DNA from: Flaviaestuariibacter flavus
GTDB lineage: Bacteria; Bacteroidota; Bacteroidia; Chitinophagales; Chitinophagaceae
Direction: 5' to 3'
Assembly (NCBI RefSeq): GCF_004337505.1
Contig: NZ_SJZI01000008.1
Span: 137,914 to 201,913, forward strand
Length of the DNA: 64,000 bases
Made by a program: the position numbers and the translations under genes. This document shows positions 49,467-58,565 of the stretch, piece by piece; the first letter of the stretch is position 1; each line of letters opens with the position of its first letter. The notes beneath the pieces were generated by a model, which saw only the letters and a list, made by a program, of their open reading frames with translations, made no database searches and was not told the origin of the DNA.

Positions 49467-51980
49467 ATGAAACGCATTCTGCGATTACTCCTCGTGCTGC
49501 TACCTTGTGGAGCAGCTGCCCAGCCCGGCACCCTGGACCCCACCTTTAACCCGGGCGACGCCGGCTTCGCTACCGGCATCGGCGCCGACGTCCAGGTGGC
49601 CCGATCGGTGCTTCAGCCCGATGGCAAGATCCTGATCGCGGGCTATTTCGATCGTTATAACGGTTACTTTACCCCGGGCCTCGCACGGCTCAACGCCGAT
49701 GGCACGCGCGACACTTCCTTTCACACCGGGAGCGGCGTCGATGCCAGCATCAACGCACTCTGCCTCCAGGCCGACGGAAAAATTCTCATCGGCGGCTGGT
49801 TCAACGTATACAACGGAACGCCGGCACACCACCTGGCGCGGCTGCTGGCCAGCGGCGCGATCGATCCGTCGTTCAACACCGGCAGCGGCACCGGCGGCAG
49901 CGCCGATGGCGACGTCATCGGGCTGGCTGTGCAATCTACCGGAAACATCTTCGTGAGTGGCAATTTCACCACCTACAACGGGCAACCGGCCACGAGCCTC
50001 ATCCGCCTGCTCCCCAACGGCAGCCGCGATGCCACATTTGCCTTCAACGGCAGCGGCGGTGCCCGTAATTTCACGGTTTTGCCGGGTGATAAATTCTATG
50101 CTTCCGGCAGCATCTCCGCATCGTCGGGTGCCGACCAAAGCCAGGCCATCGCACGGTTCAATGCCGACGGTTCCTATGACGCCGGCTTTAACACGTACCA
50201 GAACATTGTTCCCCAAAGTGTGGCCGCGCACGCCGTACAACCCGATGGCAAAGTGATCATCGTCGGCATTTTCAATACCTACAACGGTACGGCGCGCCGC
50301 GGTGTGGCGCGGCTGAATGCCGACGGATCGCTCGATAACACCTTCGTCATCGGCACCGGCGCTACCGGCAGCTCTTTCGTAACGGGCGTGGCCCTGCAGC
50401 CCGACGGGAAAATTATCGTCACCGGCTCCTTCACGGGCTTCAACGGAACAACGGCCAACAAGATCGTCCGGCTTGGCAGTACCGGCTCGGTCGATGCCGG
50501 CTTCGTTACCGGCAGCGGCGCCGGTGGTCCCATCAGCAACCTGCATGTGCTCAGCAACGGGCGTATTATCGCCAGCGGCAACCTCACCTCCTACAATGGC
50601 GGCAACCGGGGCCACGTGCTGCGCATCCTCGACAACGGACGCTTCGACAGCAGCTTCAACCCGCAACGCGGCGCCAACGCGACCGTTAAAGCCCTTGCGG
50701 TGATGAGCGATGGCCGTATCTACGCCGGTGGCAGTTTTTCATCTTTTAATGATACGGCGCGGAGCTACCTCACCCGGCTCCTGGCCAATGGCGCCGTCGA
50801 CCCAGGCTTCGCACCCGGCGCGGGCGCCAATGGCGACGTGGAGGCTCTGGCCCTGCAGTCCGACGGCAAACTGGTTGCCGGCGGCAGCTTCACCACCTTC
50901 AACGGCATCGCGGCAGGCCGCATCGTTCGCCTGAATACGGACGGCAGCACGGATGCCGGCTTTGCCGGCGGCACCGGTGCCAACAGCGCCATCTATGCGG
51001 TAGCCGTGCAACCCGATGGCAAGATCCTGGCGGCCGGCAACCTGCGGCAGTATAACGGTTCGGCCGTGCGCCACCTGGTGCGCCTCAATGTCAACGGCAG
51101 CATCGACGGAAGCTTCAACACCGCTACCGGCAGCGACACCACCATTTACGCGCTTTGCCTGCAGCCCGACGGCAAGATCCTCGCCGGCGGCAGCTTCGGT
51201 GCCTTCAATGGCAGCAGCCGGCCCGGCCTGCTGCGCCTGAACGCCGACGGCACGCCCGACGCCACCTTCGGCGGAAGCGGCGCTAACGGTGCCGTTTATT
51301 CGATAAGGCTGCTGCAAAATGGCAGGATCGCGATCGGCGGCAGCTTCACGCAGTACAACGGCGTTGCCCGCAAAGGCGTAGCGGTTCTGAACGCGGATGG
51401 CAGCCTCTACACGGGATTCGACCCCGGCGCCGGTGTCGACGGTAACGTGGAAGACCTGGTGGTGCTCGCTGATGACCAGCTGCTGATCGGCGGCAGCTTC
51501 CGGCTGGCAGGCGGCCTGGCGCGCCGGGGCGTGGCCCGCCTCAACACCGACGGCAGCGCCGACGCATCATTTACCAATGGCACCGGCGCCGACAGCACCG
51601 TATTTGTGATGGCGGTACAAGCGGACGGCAAAGCCCTCCTGGGCGGCGACTTCAGCGCCTACAACGGAACGGGCCGGAATAGGATTGCCCGCATTTTCGC
51701 AACGGGCGTGCTGACGTCTGTGCGGGAGATCGGGGCAACAGGGCCTGAAATCAGCGCCTATCCCAACCCGGCAACGGGAACGGTCATCCTGCGCCTCGGC
51801 GGAAACAAGATGAAGGAGATCCGCATCTACCACGCTTCCGGCGTGCTGGTGGCCCGTATCCGCACGGCCGCCGCGAGCGCCCCGGTCTCGCTTTCGGGGT
51901 TGCCTCCCGGCAATTACCTGGCCGAAGTGCAGTGCGCTGCCGACGGCTGGAAACGCGTGCTGAAGCTGGTAAAATATTGA
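49467..51980 (+). CDS. Secreted delta-60 repeat beta-propeller protein with T9SS sorting domain
   Basis: 837 residues. Signal peptide about 1-18 (ends CGAAAQ). Then 14 delta-60 repeats of about 55 residues, each with a core like LQPDGKILIAGYF followed by YNG...LARLNADGS.D..F, most likely folding into beta-propellers. The last about 75 residues are a type IX secretion sorting domain (AYPNPATGTVILRL... ending GNYLAEVQCAADGWKRVLKL). The protein is therefore expected to be exported through the T9SS and released or attached to the surface. Stand-alone gene; weak promoter TATTTTAG at 49433. Confidence 0.93.
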   Translation: MKRILRLLLVLLPCGAAAQPGTLDPTFNPGDAGFATGIGADVQVARSVLQPDGKILIAGYFDRYNGYFTPGLARLNADGTRDTSFHTGSGVDASINALCLQADGKILIGGWFNVYNGTPAHHLARLLASGAIDPSFNTGSGTGGSADGDVIGLAVQSTGNIFVSGNFTTYNGQPATSLIRLLPNGSRDATFAFNGSGGARNFTVLPGDKFYASGSISASSGADQSQAIARFNADGSYDAGFNTYQNIVPQSVAAHAVQPDGKVIIVGIFNTYNGTARRGVARLNADGSLDNTFVIGTGATGSSFVTGVALQPDGKIIVTGSFTGFNGTTANKIVRLGSTGSVDAGFVTGSGAGGPISNLHVLSNGRIIASGNLTSYNGGNRGHVLRILDNGRFDSSFNPQRGANATVKALAVMSDGRIYAGGSFSSFNDTARSYLTRLLANGAVDPGFAPGAGANGDVEALALQSDGKLVAGGSFTTFNGIAAGRIVRLNTDGSTDAGFAGGTGANSAIYAVAVQPDGKILAAGNLRQYNGSAVRHLVRLNVNGSIDGSFNTATGSDTTIYALCLQPDGKILAGGSFGAFNGSSRPGLLRLNADGTPDATFGGSGANGAVYSIRLLQNGRIAIGGSFTQYNGVARKGVAVLNADGSLYTGFDPGAGVDGNVEDLVVLADDQLLIGGSFRLAGGLARRGVARLNTDGSADASFTNGTGADSTVFVMAVQADGKALLGGDFSAYNGTGRNRIARIFATGVLTSVREIGATGPEISAYPNPATGTVILRLGGNKMKEIRIYHASGVLVARIRTAAASAPVSLSGLPPGNYLAEVQCAADGWKRVLKLVKY

Positions 51981-51994
51981 TTGCGCTCCGCTCC

Positions 51995-52030
51995 GAAACC
52001 GGCCCCCAGCGTGGCCGGTTTCGCTTTTTT
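51995..52030 (+). terminator. Terminator of the delta-60 gene
   Basis: GAAACCGGCC (51995-52004) / GGCCGGTTTC (52013-52022) followed by GCTTTTTT, 15 nt after the stop. Confidence 0.92.
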
Positions 52031-52073
52031 GGCTACCTTGGAGCACCAAAACAAAAGCCCCGGAACTGACCGC

Positions 52074-52874
52074 ATGAAAAAACTCCTTTTTGCCTCCGCC
52101 CTCCTTGCCCTGCTCAGCGGCTGCATGAAATTCGAAGAATACAAGCTGAACTCGCAAATCAACGGCTGCAAGATCAGCACTATGTACCTCTATGGTCCGG
52201 CCACCGGTACCTTGTCGGACACGGCTCGCTTTACCTGGACCGGAAACGACATCACCCGGGTGTCGCTCAGCAGCATGCATTACGACCTTGCCTACAGCGG
52301 CAACGTAGTGGTTGGGCGCACCTTTTACAGCGGTGCGGCAGCGCAGCCCTTCCAGTACGATCAATTCGGCTATAATCCGTCGTTACAGCTGACGCGCTTT
52401 GCCCGCTTTGAAAAAGACATGAACGGAGCATTCTACCAGAGCGACTCTACCGCGCTTCAATACAGCGGCAGCATGCTTACCGGGTTCTCCCAGTGGACCA
52501 GCAGCGGCGGCGCCGCACCGCTGGTGCTGTCGCGCCGCAGGGAATACAGCTACACCGGCGGCAACCTCTCGGAGGTCCGTGAGATCGAATACCGGAACGG
52601 CGCCGCGGTGGACACCACCCGGACTTCGCTCCAGACAAACAACGATCCCAACTGGTTCCTTTCCATCAACCCGCGCTTCTGGGCCGCCGGGCCGCTGTCC
52701 GCATTCGGCGATATCGATGCTCTCGAGCAAACACAGCTGCAGCATGCGCTGGAGCGGCAAACCACCGGTGGCCTGCCGACCATTTACAGCTATAGCCTCG
52801 ATGACAAGGGCAACCTCGCCGAGCACAAGGTGAACGGCCAGGTGGCGGCCCGGTATTTCTACAATTGCCCGTAA
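52074..52874 (+). CDS. Uncharacterised lipoprotein
   Basis: 266 residues; family not recognised. Lipoprotein signal with lipobox LLSGC (Cys17). The mature part is polar and beta-rich with Tyr/Ser/Asn-rich strands (FTWTGNDITRVSLSSMHYDL, YSYTGGNLSEVREIEYRNG, YSYSLDDKGNLAEHKVNGQV), a pattern like the YD-type or DUF4595-type Bacteroidota lipoproteins. It ends YFYNCP with a late Cys that may pair with Cys37 (NGCKIS). Start at MKKLLFAS; an upstream in-frame ATG would cover the preceding terminator. Confidence 0.8.
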   Translation: MKKLLFASALLALLSGCMKFEEYKLNSQINGCKISTMYLYGPATGTLSDTARFTWTGNDITRVSLSSMHYDLAYSGNVVVGRTFYSGAAAQPFQYDQFGYNPSLQLTRFARFEKDMNGAFYQSDSTALQYSGSMLTGFSQWTSSGGAAPLVLSRRREYSYTGGNLSEVREIEYRNGAAVDTTRTSLQTNNDPNWFLSINPRFWAAGPLSAFGDIDALEQTQLQHALERQTTGGLPTIYSYSLDDKGNLAEHKVNGQVAARYFYNCP

Positions 52875-52890
52875 GCACCTGCCGGCAAGG

Positions 52891-53275
52891 AGCAATCCTT
52901 TGTCTGGAGGGATTGTTGATTACATGAATACAGATTACATGAGTACATGATTACATGAAGGGACAATACCTCTATGATCATGTATTCATGTAATCTGTGA
53001 TCATTTGCTCATCATTCTCCTCCGGCCTGGAGCAATCCCTTGCTACGAGGGATTGAGGATTACATGAATACAGATTACATGAAGGGACAATACCTCTATG
53101 ATCATGTATTCATGTAATCTGTGATCATTTGCTCATCATTCTCCTCCGGCCTGGAGCAATCCCTTGCTACGAGGGATTGAGGATTACATGAATACAGATT
53201 ACATGAGTACATGATTACATGAGGGGACAATACCTCTATGATCATGTATTCATGTAATCTGTGATCATTTGCTCT
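52891..53275. repeat. Three tandem copies of a 124-140-bp hairpin unit
   Basis: Units start at 52891, 53031 and 53155, each at AGCAATCC. Each holds a small AATCCCT/AGGGATT hairpin, an arm of ATTACATG/AATACAG words, a GGGACAATACCTCTATG loop and a complementary arm (ATCATGTATTCATGTAATCT). Unit 2 lacks 16 nt (one GAGTACATGATTACAT block) present in units 1 and 3. Units 2 and 3 are nearly identical outside that block. Fills the gap between the lipoprotein and DUF6261 genes. Confidence 0.9.
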
Positions 53276-53298
53276 TAGCTCCATCACGGCACGCAATA

Positions 53299-53330
53299 AA
53301 AAAACGAGGATCCGGAAGTCCTCGTTTTTT
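53299..53330. terminator. Bidirectional terminator before the DUF6261 stop
   Basis: AAAAAACGAGGA (53299-53310) / TCCTCGTTTTTT (53319-53330), 8-nt loop, 12 bp perfect. Serves the minus-strand DUF6261 gene and can stop plus-strand read-through. Confidence 0.92.
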
Positions 53331-53349
53331 AATTGATTATGAGCGCTGA

Positions 53350-54105
53350 TCACGAAGCGGCGGCCTGTACTTCACCGGCTTTTGCGCGGCCCTGGCGGAT
53401 GGCCTCGGCATTGGCATATTGCTCCCAGAGCGCGTCAAGCCTGCGTTGCAGCGCAGCCCAGGGCGCCGGGTCGGCCGACAGCTCGATGAGGCCGCCGATC
53501 TTGCGCAGTAACGCCTCGTAGGCAATGACCACTTCATCCTGCTTGTCGGCGGTCTTAAAATCGGGAGCGCTCGCCTGCTCGCTTACGCGTTTCAGGTAGA
53601 GATCGTGAAATTCATTGTTCGCCGCTTCCAGTGGGGCGCGGTAAGCCTCGATGCCCGGCAGGGCGCTGAGTGCGCCGGCGAGTTCCCGCTTGTCGCGCCA
53701 GTCTTTGAGCAGGTTGGCAACAGCCACTGTTTGGCTCATATAAGGCTGCTGGGTGAGGTTGGGCCCATACAATTTCATACTGCCTTCTATTAGGGTGGCA
53801 GCACCGGCTACCTCGGCGTCGGGGTGATAAGCATAAGCCCGCACCAGCAGGCTCATGCCGGTGTACAGGCCATCGCGGCGTCCATCAACAGAGCGGAGTT
53901 GCCCGGTAAGCGGCGAGGCGCCGTTGGATTTGAACAGGGCCCCAAGTTCGTCTACGCGTGCTTCGTATGCCGCCTGCGCCGCGGCGAAAGGCGGCGGGAC
54001 GGGATTGACGGTTCCGGTGCCTTGTTGCACCAGGATGGCGGCTCCCTCGAAGAAGCCGAGAACGGTGGCGTTGGGCCACACGGCGATGTACGACTTTCTG
54101 AACAT
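53350..54105 (-). CDS. DUF6261-like protein
   Basis: 251 residues, predicted mostly alpha-helical and cytoplasmic. Features like the Bacteroidota DUF6261 family: RRDGLYTGMSLLVRAYAYHP, then SMKLYGPNLTQQPYMSQTVA, and LEAANNEFHDLYLKRVSE. The N-terminus is MFRKSYIAVWPNATVLGFFE. The frame stays open far upstream, but that part is Arg/Pro/Ser-rich low-complexity translation of a GC-rich spacer, so the ATG at 54105 was used. Function unknown. Confidence 0.75.
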   Translation of the reverse strand: MFRKSYIAVWPNATVLGFFEGAAILVQQGTGTVNPVPPPFAAAQAAYEARVDELGALFKSNGASPLTGQLRSVDGRRDGLYTGMSLLVRAYAYHPDAEVAGAATLIEGSMKLYGPNLTQQPYMSQTVAVANLLKDWRDKRELAGALSALPGIEAYRAPLEAANNEFHDLYLKRVSEQASAPDFKTADKQDEVVIAYEALLRKIGGLIELSADPAPWAALQRRLDALWEQYANAEAIRQGRAKAGEVQAAAS

Positions 54106-54523
54106 AGACAGGTGATTTAAGTACATAAGGTAGAAAAACCGGGCGGTAACCGGAAACGCAGATATCCACCGGGGGTGCATAACCGCATAGCGGGCTGAAA
54201 GCCAGTGGCGGCGGCGGGAAAAACCGGACAAAATCCACCGGGGATGCCGGGAGCGGTACCGGGCTTCCGATAAGGAGCGCCAGGCGGGCCGGGATGCCGG
54301 GTCAGAACCTGACAAAGGGCGCCGGAGACTCCGGCGGGGTTGGTCAGGGGTTGAAAATGCGCGGTGGCGGGACCGGCAGGATTTTCCGGACGTCGGGAAT
54401 GGGTACCGGAAATACCGGGACAATTTCCGTGCGATGGGAACGGCTTGCCGGGAGGTGCGGGATAATTTTTTGGCTGGATGATCGGCTACACCCGTCGTTT
54501 TCCAACCAGCCAACCACTCCCTC

Positions 54524-54551
54524 GCTCACGGTTCACGGCTCACGGTTCACG
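54524..54551. repeat. Four-copy heptamer array GCTCACG/GTTCACG
   Basis: GCTCACG-GTTCACG-GCTCACG-GTTCACG in strict alternation. The complement resembles words in the 29315 element (CGTGAACC, CGTGAGCC). Confidence 0.85.
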
Positions 54552-54611
54552 CCCCCAACCAACCCGGAACCTCAAAACCCCAGAACCTCAGCACCTTTAA
54601 GCCCCTTTCCC

Positions 54612-54619
54612 TATTTTTG
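54612..54619 (+). promoter_or_regulatory. sucC promoter, -7 box TATTTTTG
   Basis: Exact TAnnTTTG match 21 nt upstream of the sucC ATG; no -33 TTG at the ideal distance. Confidence 0.55.
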
Positions 54620-54640
54620 CCGCACTAAATTTTTAGATCC

Positions 54641-55852
<1,212 letters not shown>

Positions 55853-55861
55853 GCATTTGCT

Positions 55862-55984
55862 GATGTCCGATCTCCGATGTCGGATTTGTTTGGAGATCAG
55901 TGGATAGAACCAGAAAAAGGATCGCGAGGCGATCCTTTTTCTTTTTCGTGCGCCAGCCAAATCAGACATCCGACATCGGAGATC
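55862..55984. repeat. GAT-heptamer inverted array, copy 7, enclosing the sucC terminator
   Basis: Left arm GATGTCC-GATCTCC-GATGTCG-GATTTG (55862-55888). Right arm CCAAATC-AGACATC-CGACATC-GGAGATC (55957-55984). The junction CGCCAGCCAAATC mirrors GATTTGGCTGGCG of copy 3. The inner terminator is listed separately. Confidence 0.92.
55912..55942 (+). terminator. sucC terminator inside the heptamer array
   Basis: AGAAAAAGGATCGC (55912-55925) / GCGATCCTTTTTCT (55929-55942), loop GAG, then TTTTCG. A 14-bp perfect stem. Confidence 0.92.
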
Positions 55985-55992
55985 GTAAAATC

Positions 55993-56023
55993 AAAATCCC
56001 CCGCAGTGCGGGGGATTTCTTTT
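55993..56023 (+). terminator. Second terminator after sucC
   Basis: AAATCCCCCGC / GCGGGGGATTT, loop AGT, followed by CTTTTGG, immediately after the right array arm. Confidence 0.88.
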
Positions 56024-56121
56024 GGCTTTTTGTTTTGTCGGAAACAGTGCCTCTTTGTTTTCAAAGGATTCGGATAAAAAACAGGCCTTAGGTTGGAATT
56101 AAAGGGGACGGATAATTCAAA

Positions 56122-56129
56122 TATATTTG
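56122..56129 (+). promoter_or_regulatory. -7 box TATATTTG upstream of the acetyltransferase
   Basis: Exact TAnnTTTG match 105 nt before the ATG; leader otherwise featureless. Confidence 0.5.
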
Positions 56130-56234
56130 TCGCTACCAGTTTTCAGGTAATGCAGGGGCCGAATTTAAAGCAATTAATTGGAATTATAGCCACCTGCTAG
56201 TCGTTAACCCTTACATCACCTCCGTATTTATACG

Positions 56235-56744
56235 ATGACTGCACCCATTACGCCTTCCGATATTACGCTCCGCCCGATAATGCCTTCCGATAATGCGGCC
56301 CTGGCGCGGGTGATCCGCAGCACGCTCGAAGAGTTCGGCGCCAACCATCCCGGCACTGTTTATTACGACGAAAGCACCGACCGTCTCTCGGAGGTTTTTG
56401 AAAGGCCCGGCTCCTGCTATCTCGTTGCCCTTCACAACGGCAAGGTGGTGGGCGGCGGCGGCATCTACCCTACCGAAGGCCTCCCCGAAGGCACGGCCGA
56501 ACTGGTGAAGATGTACCTGCGCCGCGAAGTGCGCGGCATCGGCCTCGGCAGCCGCATCATCCAGTCGGTGCTCGACTGGGCCGGCGATGCAGGCTACAAA
56601 CAAATCTACCTGGAATCGATGCCCGAGCTCCGGAAAGCGCTCAGCACCTACGAACGCTTCGGCTTTAAATACCTGGATGCCCCAATGGGCAACAGCGGGC
56701 ATTTCGGGTGCGGGCTTTGGATGTTAAAGACACTTGAGGTCTGA
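56235..56744 (+). CDS. GNAT-family N-acetyltransferase
   Basis: 169 residues, a single GNAT fold. The acetyl-CoA pyrophosphate loop R-G-I-G-L-G is in MYLRREVRGIGLGSRIIQ (about 94-111), preceded by the strand ELVKMYL and followed by the KQIYLESMPELRKALSTYER segment typical of the family's C-terminal half. Substrate unknown. N-terminal TLRPIMPSDNAALARVIRS fits. Single gene, converging on the SprT-like gene. Confidence 0.93.
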   Translation: MTAPITPSDITLRPIMPSDNAALARVIRSTLEEFGANHPGTVYYDESTDRLSEVFERPGSCYLVALHNGKVVGGGGIYPTEGLPEGTAELVKMYLRREVRGIGLGSRIIQSVLDWAGDAGYKQIYLESMPELRKALSTYERFGFKYLDAPMGNSGHFGCGLWMLKTLEV

Positions 56745-56747
56745 GCA

Positions 56748-56862
56748 AATGAATACAGATTACATGAATACATGATTAGAGAAGTGAAGCACCCTCCCTA
56801 GCTTTTACTTCTCCCTTTCCATCATGTAATCATGTACTCATGTAATCTGTATTCATGTAATC
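56748..56862. repeat. Inverted ATTACATG-type array (acetyltransferase-SprT gap)
   Basis: Left arm GAATACAG-ATTACATG-AATACATG-ATTAGAGAAGTGAAG (56751-56790), right arm CTTTTACTTCTCC...TCATGTAATCATGTACTCAT-GTAATCTGTATTC (56802-56862). Uses the same words as the 52891-53275 units but has a different centre and no AATCCCT hairpin. Confidence 0.88.
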
Positions 56863-56867
56863 CACCT

Positions 56868-57491
56868 TCAATTCTCTCTCTGGCGTACCTCATACACCGG
56901 GCTGAAAAGATAAATCTTCCCCGTACTTACTTCCGTGCCCCGGTGCCGCTTGCGCACTTTTTCTCCTTTCTGAAAAACACGCCCGTCGGAGGTTTCGAAG
57001 AGGGCGCCGGGCGGCAGGCTTTCGATCAGCACCACGCCCTCGCGCTGCGGGTCGTAGCGGCGCAGGGTGCGGAGCAGCAGCTCGTCGGCGCAGGACGACG
57101 CTGCGGGATTGTTGATGGAGCGCAGCAGCGCCGCGCGGATATCATCGGGAAAAACATGGTGCTGGATGAACTGCGCCAGCAACCCGCCGAAGGTGCGCTT
57201 CCACTCCGCGCCGTGCGGCGACACGCGGTTGCCGAACTCCTCGAACGTAAGCAGGTGGGCCAGCTCGTGGAGCAGGGTGATCAGGAAGGCGTAGGGATTG
57301 AGGTTGCCGTTGACGGAGATACGGTGATTCTGGTCGCGGAAGCGGTGGCGGTAGTCGCCCAGCACGCTTTTGCGGGCACGCGTCACCGTAAGATGAACGT
57401 GGTATTGCTGCAGGTATACCGCAACAGGCTCATAGGTATTGGGCGGCAGGAAATGCGCGAGGGCTGCCAGCGGTGCTTCTTTCTTGCTCAT
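56868..57491 (-). CDS. SprT-like zinc metallopeptidase
   Basis: 207 residues. The zinc-binding HExxH motif is in LITLLHELAHLLTFEEFGN (HELAH about residues 75-79), with a third His in NRVSPHGAEWKRTF, the classical SprT arrangement. Related eukaryotic SPRTN/Wss1 proteases cleave DNA-protein crosslinks; the role of bacterial SprT proteins is less clear. The C-terminal part lacks the four-Cys zinc ribbon seen in Escherichia coli SprT. Its ATG overlaps the preceding stop by 4 nt (ATGA), so it is coupled to the bactofilin-AtpZ unit. Confidence 0.9.
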   Translation of the reverse strand: MSKKEAPLAALAHFLPPNTYEPVAVYLQQYHVHLTVTRARKSVLGDYRHRFRDQNHRISVNGNLNPYAFLITLLHELAHLLTFEEFGNRVSPHGAEWKRTFGGLLAQFIQHHVFPDDIRAALLRSINNPAASSCADELLLRTLRRYDPQREGVVLIESLPPGALFETSDGRVFQKGEKVRKRHRGTEVSTGKIYLFSPVYEVRQREN

Positions 57492-57904
57492 GCTCCGGGC
57501 GGCGGGTTGCTGCCCTGGCCACGGAGCTGCCGCGTGAGGGCCGACACTTCGATAAAGGTATAAACAAGGTAAAGCCCCATCAGGGTGAAGAGGGCGGGCT
57601 TGTTGATATGCTTCTGCGCCACGGCGATGTAGGCGAAGGCGGCGATGATGCAGAGAAACAGCTTCAGCATCACACTGCCGTACACGCTCCGCACGAAAGC
57701 GTTCGGGTTTTTGTCTTTAAGACCGCGCTGCGCCAGCAGGAACGATCCGAGCGTGATCAGGAAGACCACCACATTGCCCCACACGAGCGCATCCTGGTCG
57801 AAACCGTTGCGGGTCAGCAGGCCTTTACTCGAAATAAAAAAGCCATTCAGCACGACAAAAACAAGCAACAGGGAGAAATAGGGCTTTCGGGCGCGTCGGT
57901 TCAC
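57488..57904 (-). CDS. Four-helix membrane protein of the bactofilin-AtpZ unit
   Basis: 138 residues with four hydrophobic segments (FSLLLVFVVLNGFFISS, WGNVVVFLITLGSFLLA, VMLKLFLCIIAAFAYIA, ALFTLMGLYLVYTFIEV). In many Bacteroidota a protein of this kind lies between atpZ and atpB and is treated as an ATP-synthase-associated (AtpI-like) membrane protein; here the core atp genes do not follow. The start is GTG at 57904, 1 nt after the atpZ stop. Confidence 0.8.
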   Translation of the reverse strand: MNRRARKPYFSLLLVFVVLNGFFISSKGLLTRNGFDQDALVWGNVVVFLITLGSFLLAQRGLKDKNPNAFVRSVYGSVMLKLFLCIIAAFAYIAVAQKHINKPALFTLMGLYLVYTFIEVSALTRQLRGQGSNPPPGA

Positions 57905-57905
57905 G

Positions 57906-58133
57906 TTATTTTCTTTTGGAGGTATCCTTCACCAGTTTGTAAATGAGGGCGCTCACCGCCAGCAGCGGGAGCAGCCACACCAGCAAAGGTAGGGAGATCC
58001 GCAGCCATTTGTCGAGCTTGAAGCCCGCAAACACGGCCAGCCCGATGGTGACGAAGATCTGCGCGCCGAGACCGGCGTAGCGCATCAGTTCCGATGTATT
58101 GCTCCTAGACTTCGGCTGCTCGCTGGGATTCAT
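57906..58133 (-). CDS. AtpZ/AtpI family F0F1 ATP-synthase-associated protein
   Basis: 75 residues with two hydrophobic helices (MRYAGLGAQIFVTIGLAVFA, PLLVWLLPLLAVSALIYKL) joined by the typical GFKLDKWL turn. AtpI/AtpZ proteins assist assembly of the c-ring. The start MNPSEQPKSRSN lies within the bactofilin gene, overlapping it by 29 nt, so translation is coupled. A longer in-frame N-terminus is just the bactofilin gene read out of frame. Confidence 0.9.
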   Translation of the reverse strand: MNPSEQPKSRSNTSELMRYAGLGAQIFVTIGLAVFAGFKLDKWLRISLPLLVWLLPLLAVSALIYKLVKDTSKRK

Positions 58134-58509
58134 GTGCTTTGAGTTGAACGATGGTGCCGGCGCCCATCTGGCACTGGCCGTTGAATGTGGCCGTCGGCTC
58201 GATCTGCAGCTTACCGGCGCTAAGATTTCCTTCCACCACGCAGTCGCCGCGCAGCTGCAGCAGGTCGCGCACCCGGATGTCGCCCACCACGCGGCCGGTG
58301 ATATCGGCCTGCTGGCTTTCAATATCGCCCTCTACCACGCCGTTGGGCCCTACCACGATGCGGGCGGAGCTGCGCACATGGCCGTAAACGGCGCCGTCGA
58401 TGCGGAGGTCATGGTCGGACTGAACGTCGCCGCGCACCTCGGTGCCGGCGGAGATGAGGGTCGCCTTGTTGGAAGGCGCATCGGAAGATTGCTTGTCGCG
58501 GTTGAACAT
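58105..58509 (-). CDS. Bactofilin (polymer-forming cytoskeletal protein)
   Basis: 134 residues. A short N-terminus (MFNRDKQSSDAPSNKATLIS) is followed by the bactofilin beta-helix of repeated rungs, e.g. LRIDGAVYGHVRSSARIVVG, VVEGDIESQQADITGRVVGD and CVVEGNLSAGKLQIEPTATF. Bactofilins polymerise without nucleotide and organise cell-wall and shape proteins. It starts the unit bactofilin-atpZ-membrane protein-sprT, near porW/sprE, a neighbourhood common in Bacteroidota. Confidence 0.95.
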   Translation of the reverse strand: MFNRDKQSSDAPSNKATLISAGTEVRGDVQSDHDLRIDGAVYGHVRSSARIVVGPNGVVEGDIESQQADITGRVVGDIRVRDLLQLRGDCVVEGNLSAGKLQIEPTATFNGQCQMGAGTIVQLKAHESQRAAEV

Positions 58510-58565
58510 AGGACGGAGGTTTGATTGGAATTAAGACCGTTAAGGTAGGAAAATCCGGCAATTTG

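Larger units (their letters stand above)
54106..54640. other. GC-rich gene-free spacer upstream of sucC
   Basis: About 535 nt of repeated short words such as CCGGGA, ATCCACCGGGG and GATGCCGGG. No protein features on either strand. The last 120 nt contain a GCTCACG/GTTCACG array and the sucC promoter box. Confidence 0.6.

Noticed and set aside
49500..50666. 388-codon minus-strand frame opposite the delta-60 gene
   Set aside because: Periodic only because the sense repeats are periodic.
52891..53275. Possible CRISPR array
   Set aside because: The units are whole-length tandem copies with no unique spacers and no cas genes nearby.
53350..54513. Extended N-terminus of the DUF6261-like gene
   Set aside because: The extra 136 codons are Arg/Pro/Ser-rich translation of repetitive GC-rich spacer and unlike the family.
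57906..58322. 138-codon version of AtpZ
   Set aside because: Its first 63 codons are the bactofilin gene in another frame; the ATG at 58133 gives the family N-terminus.
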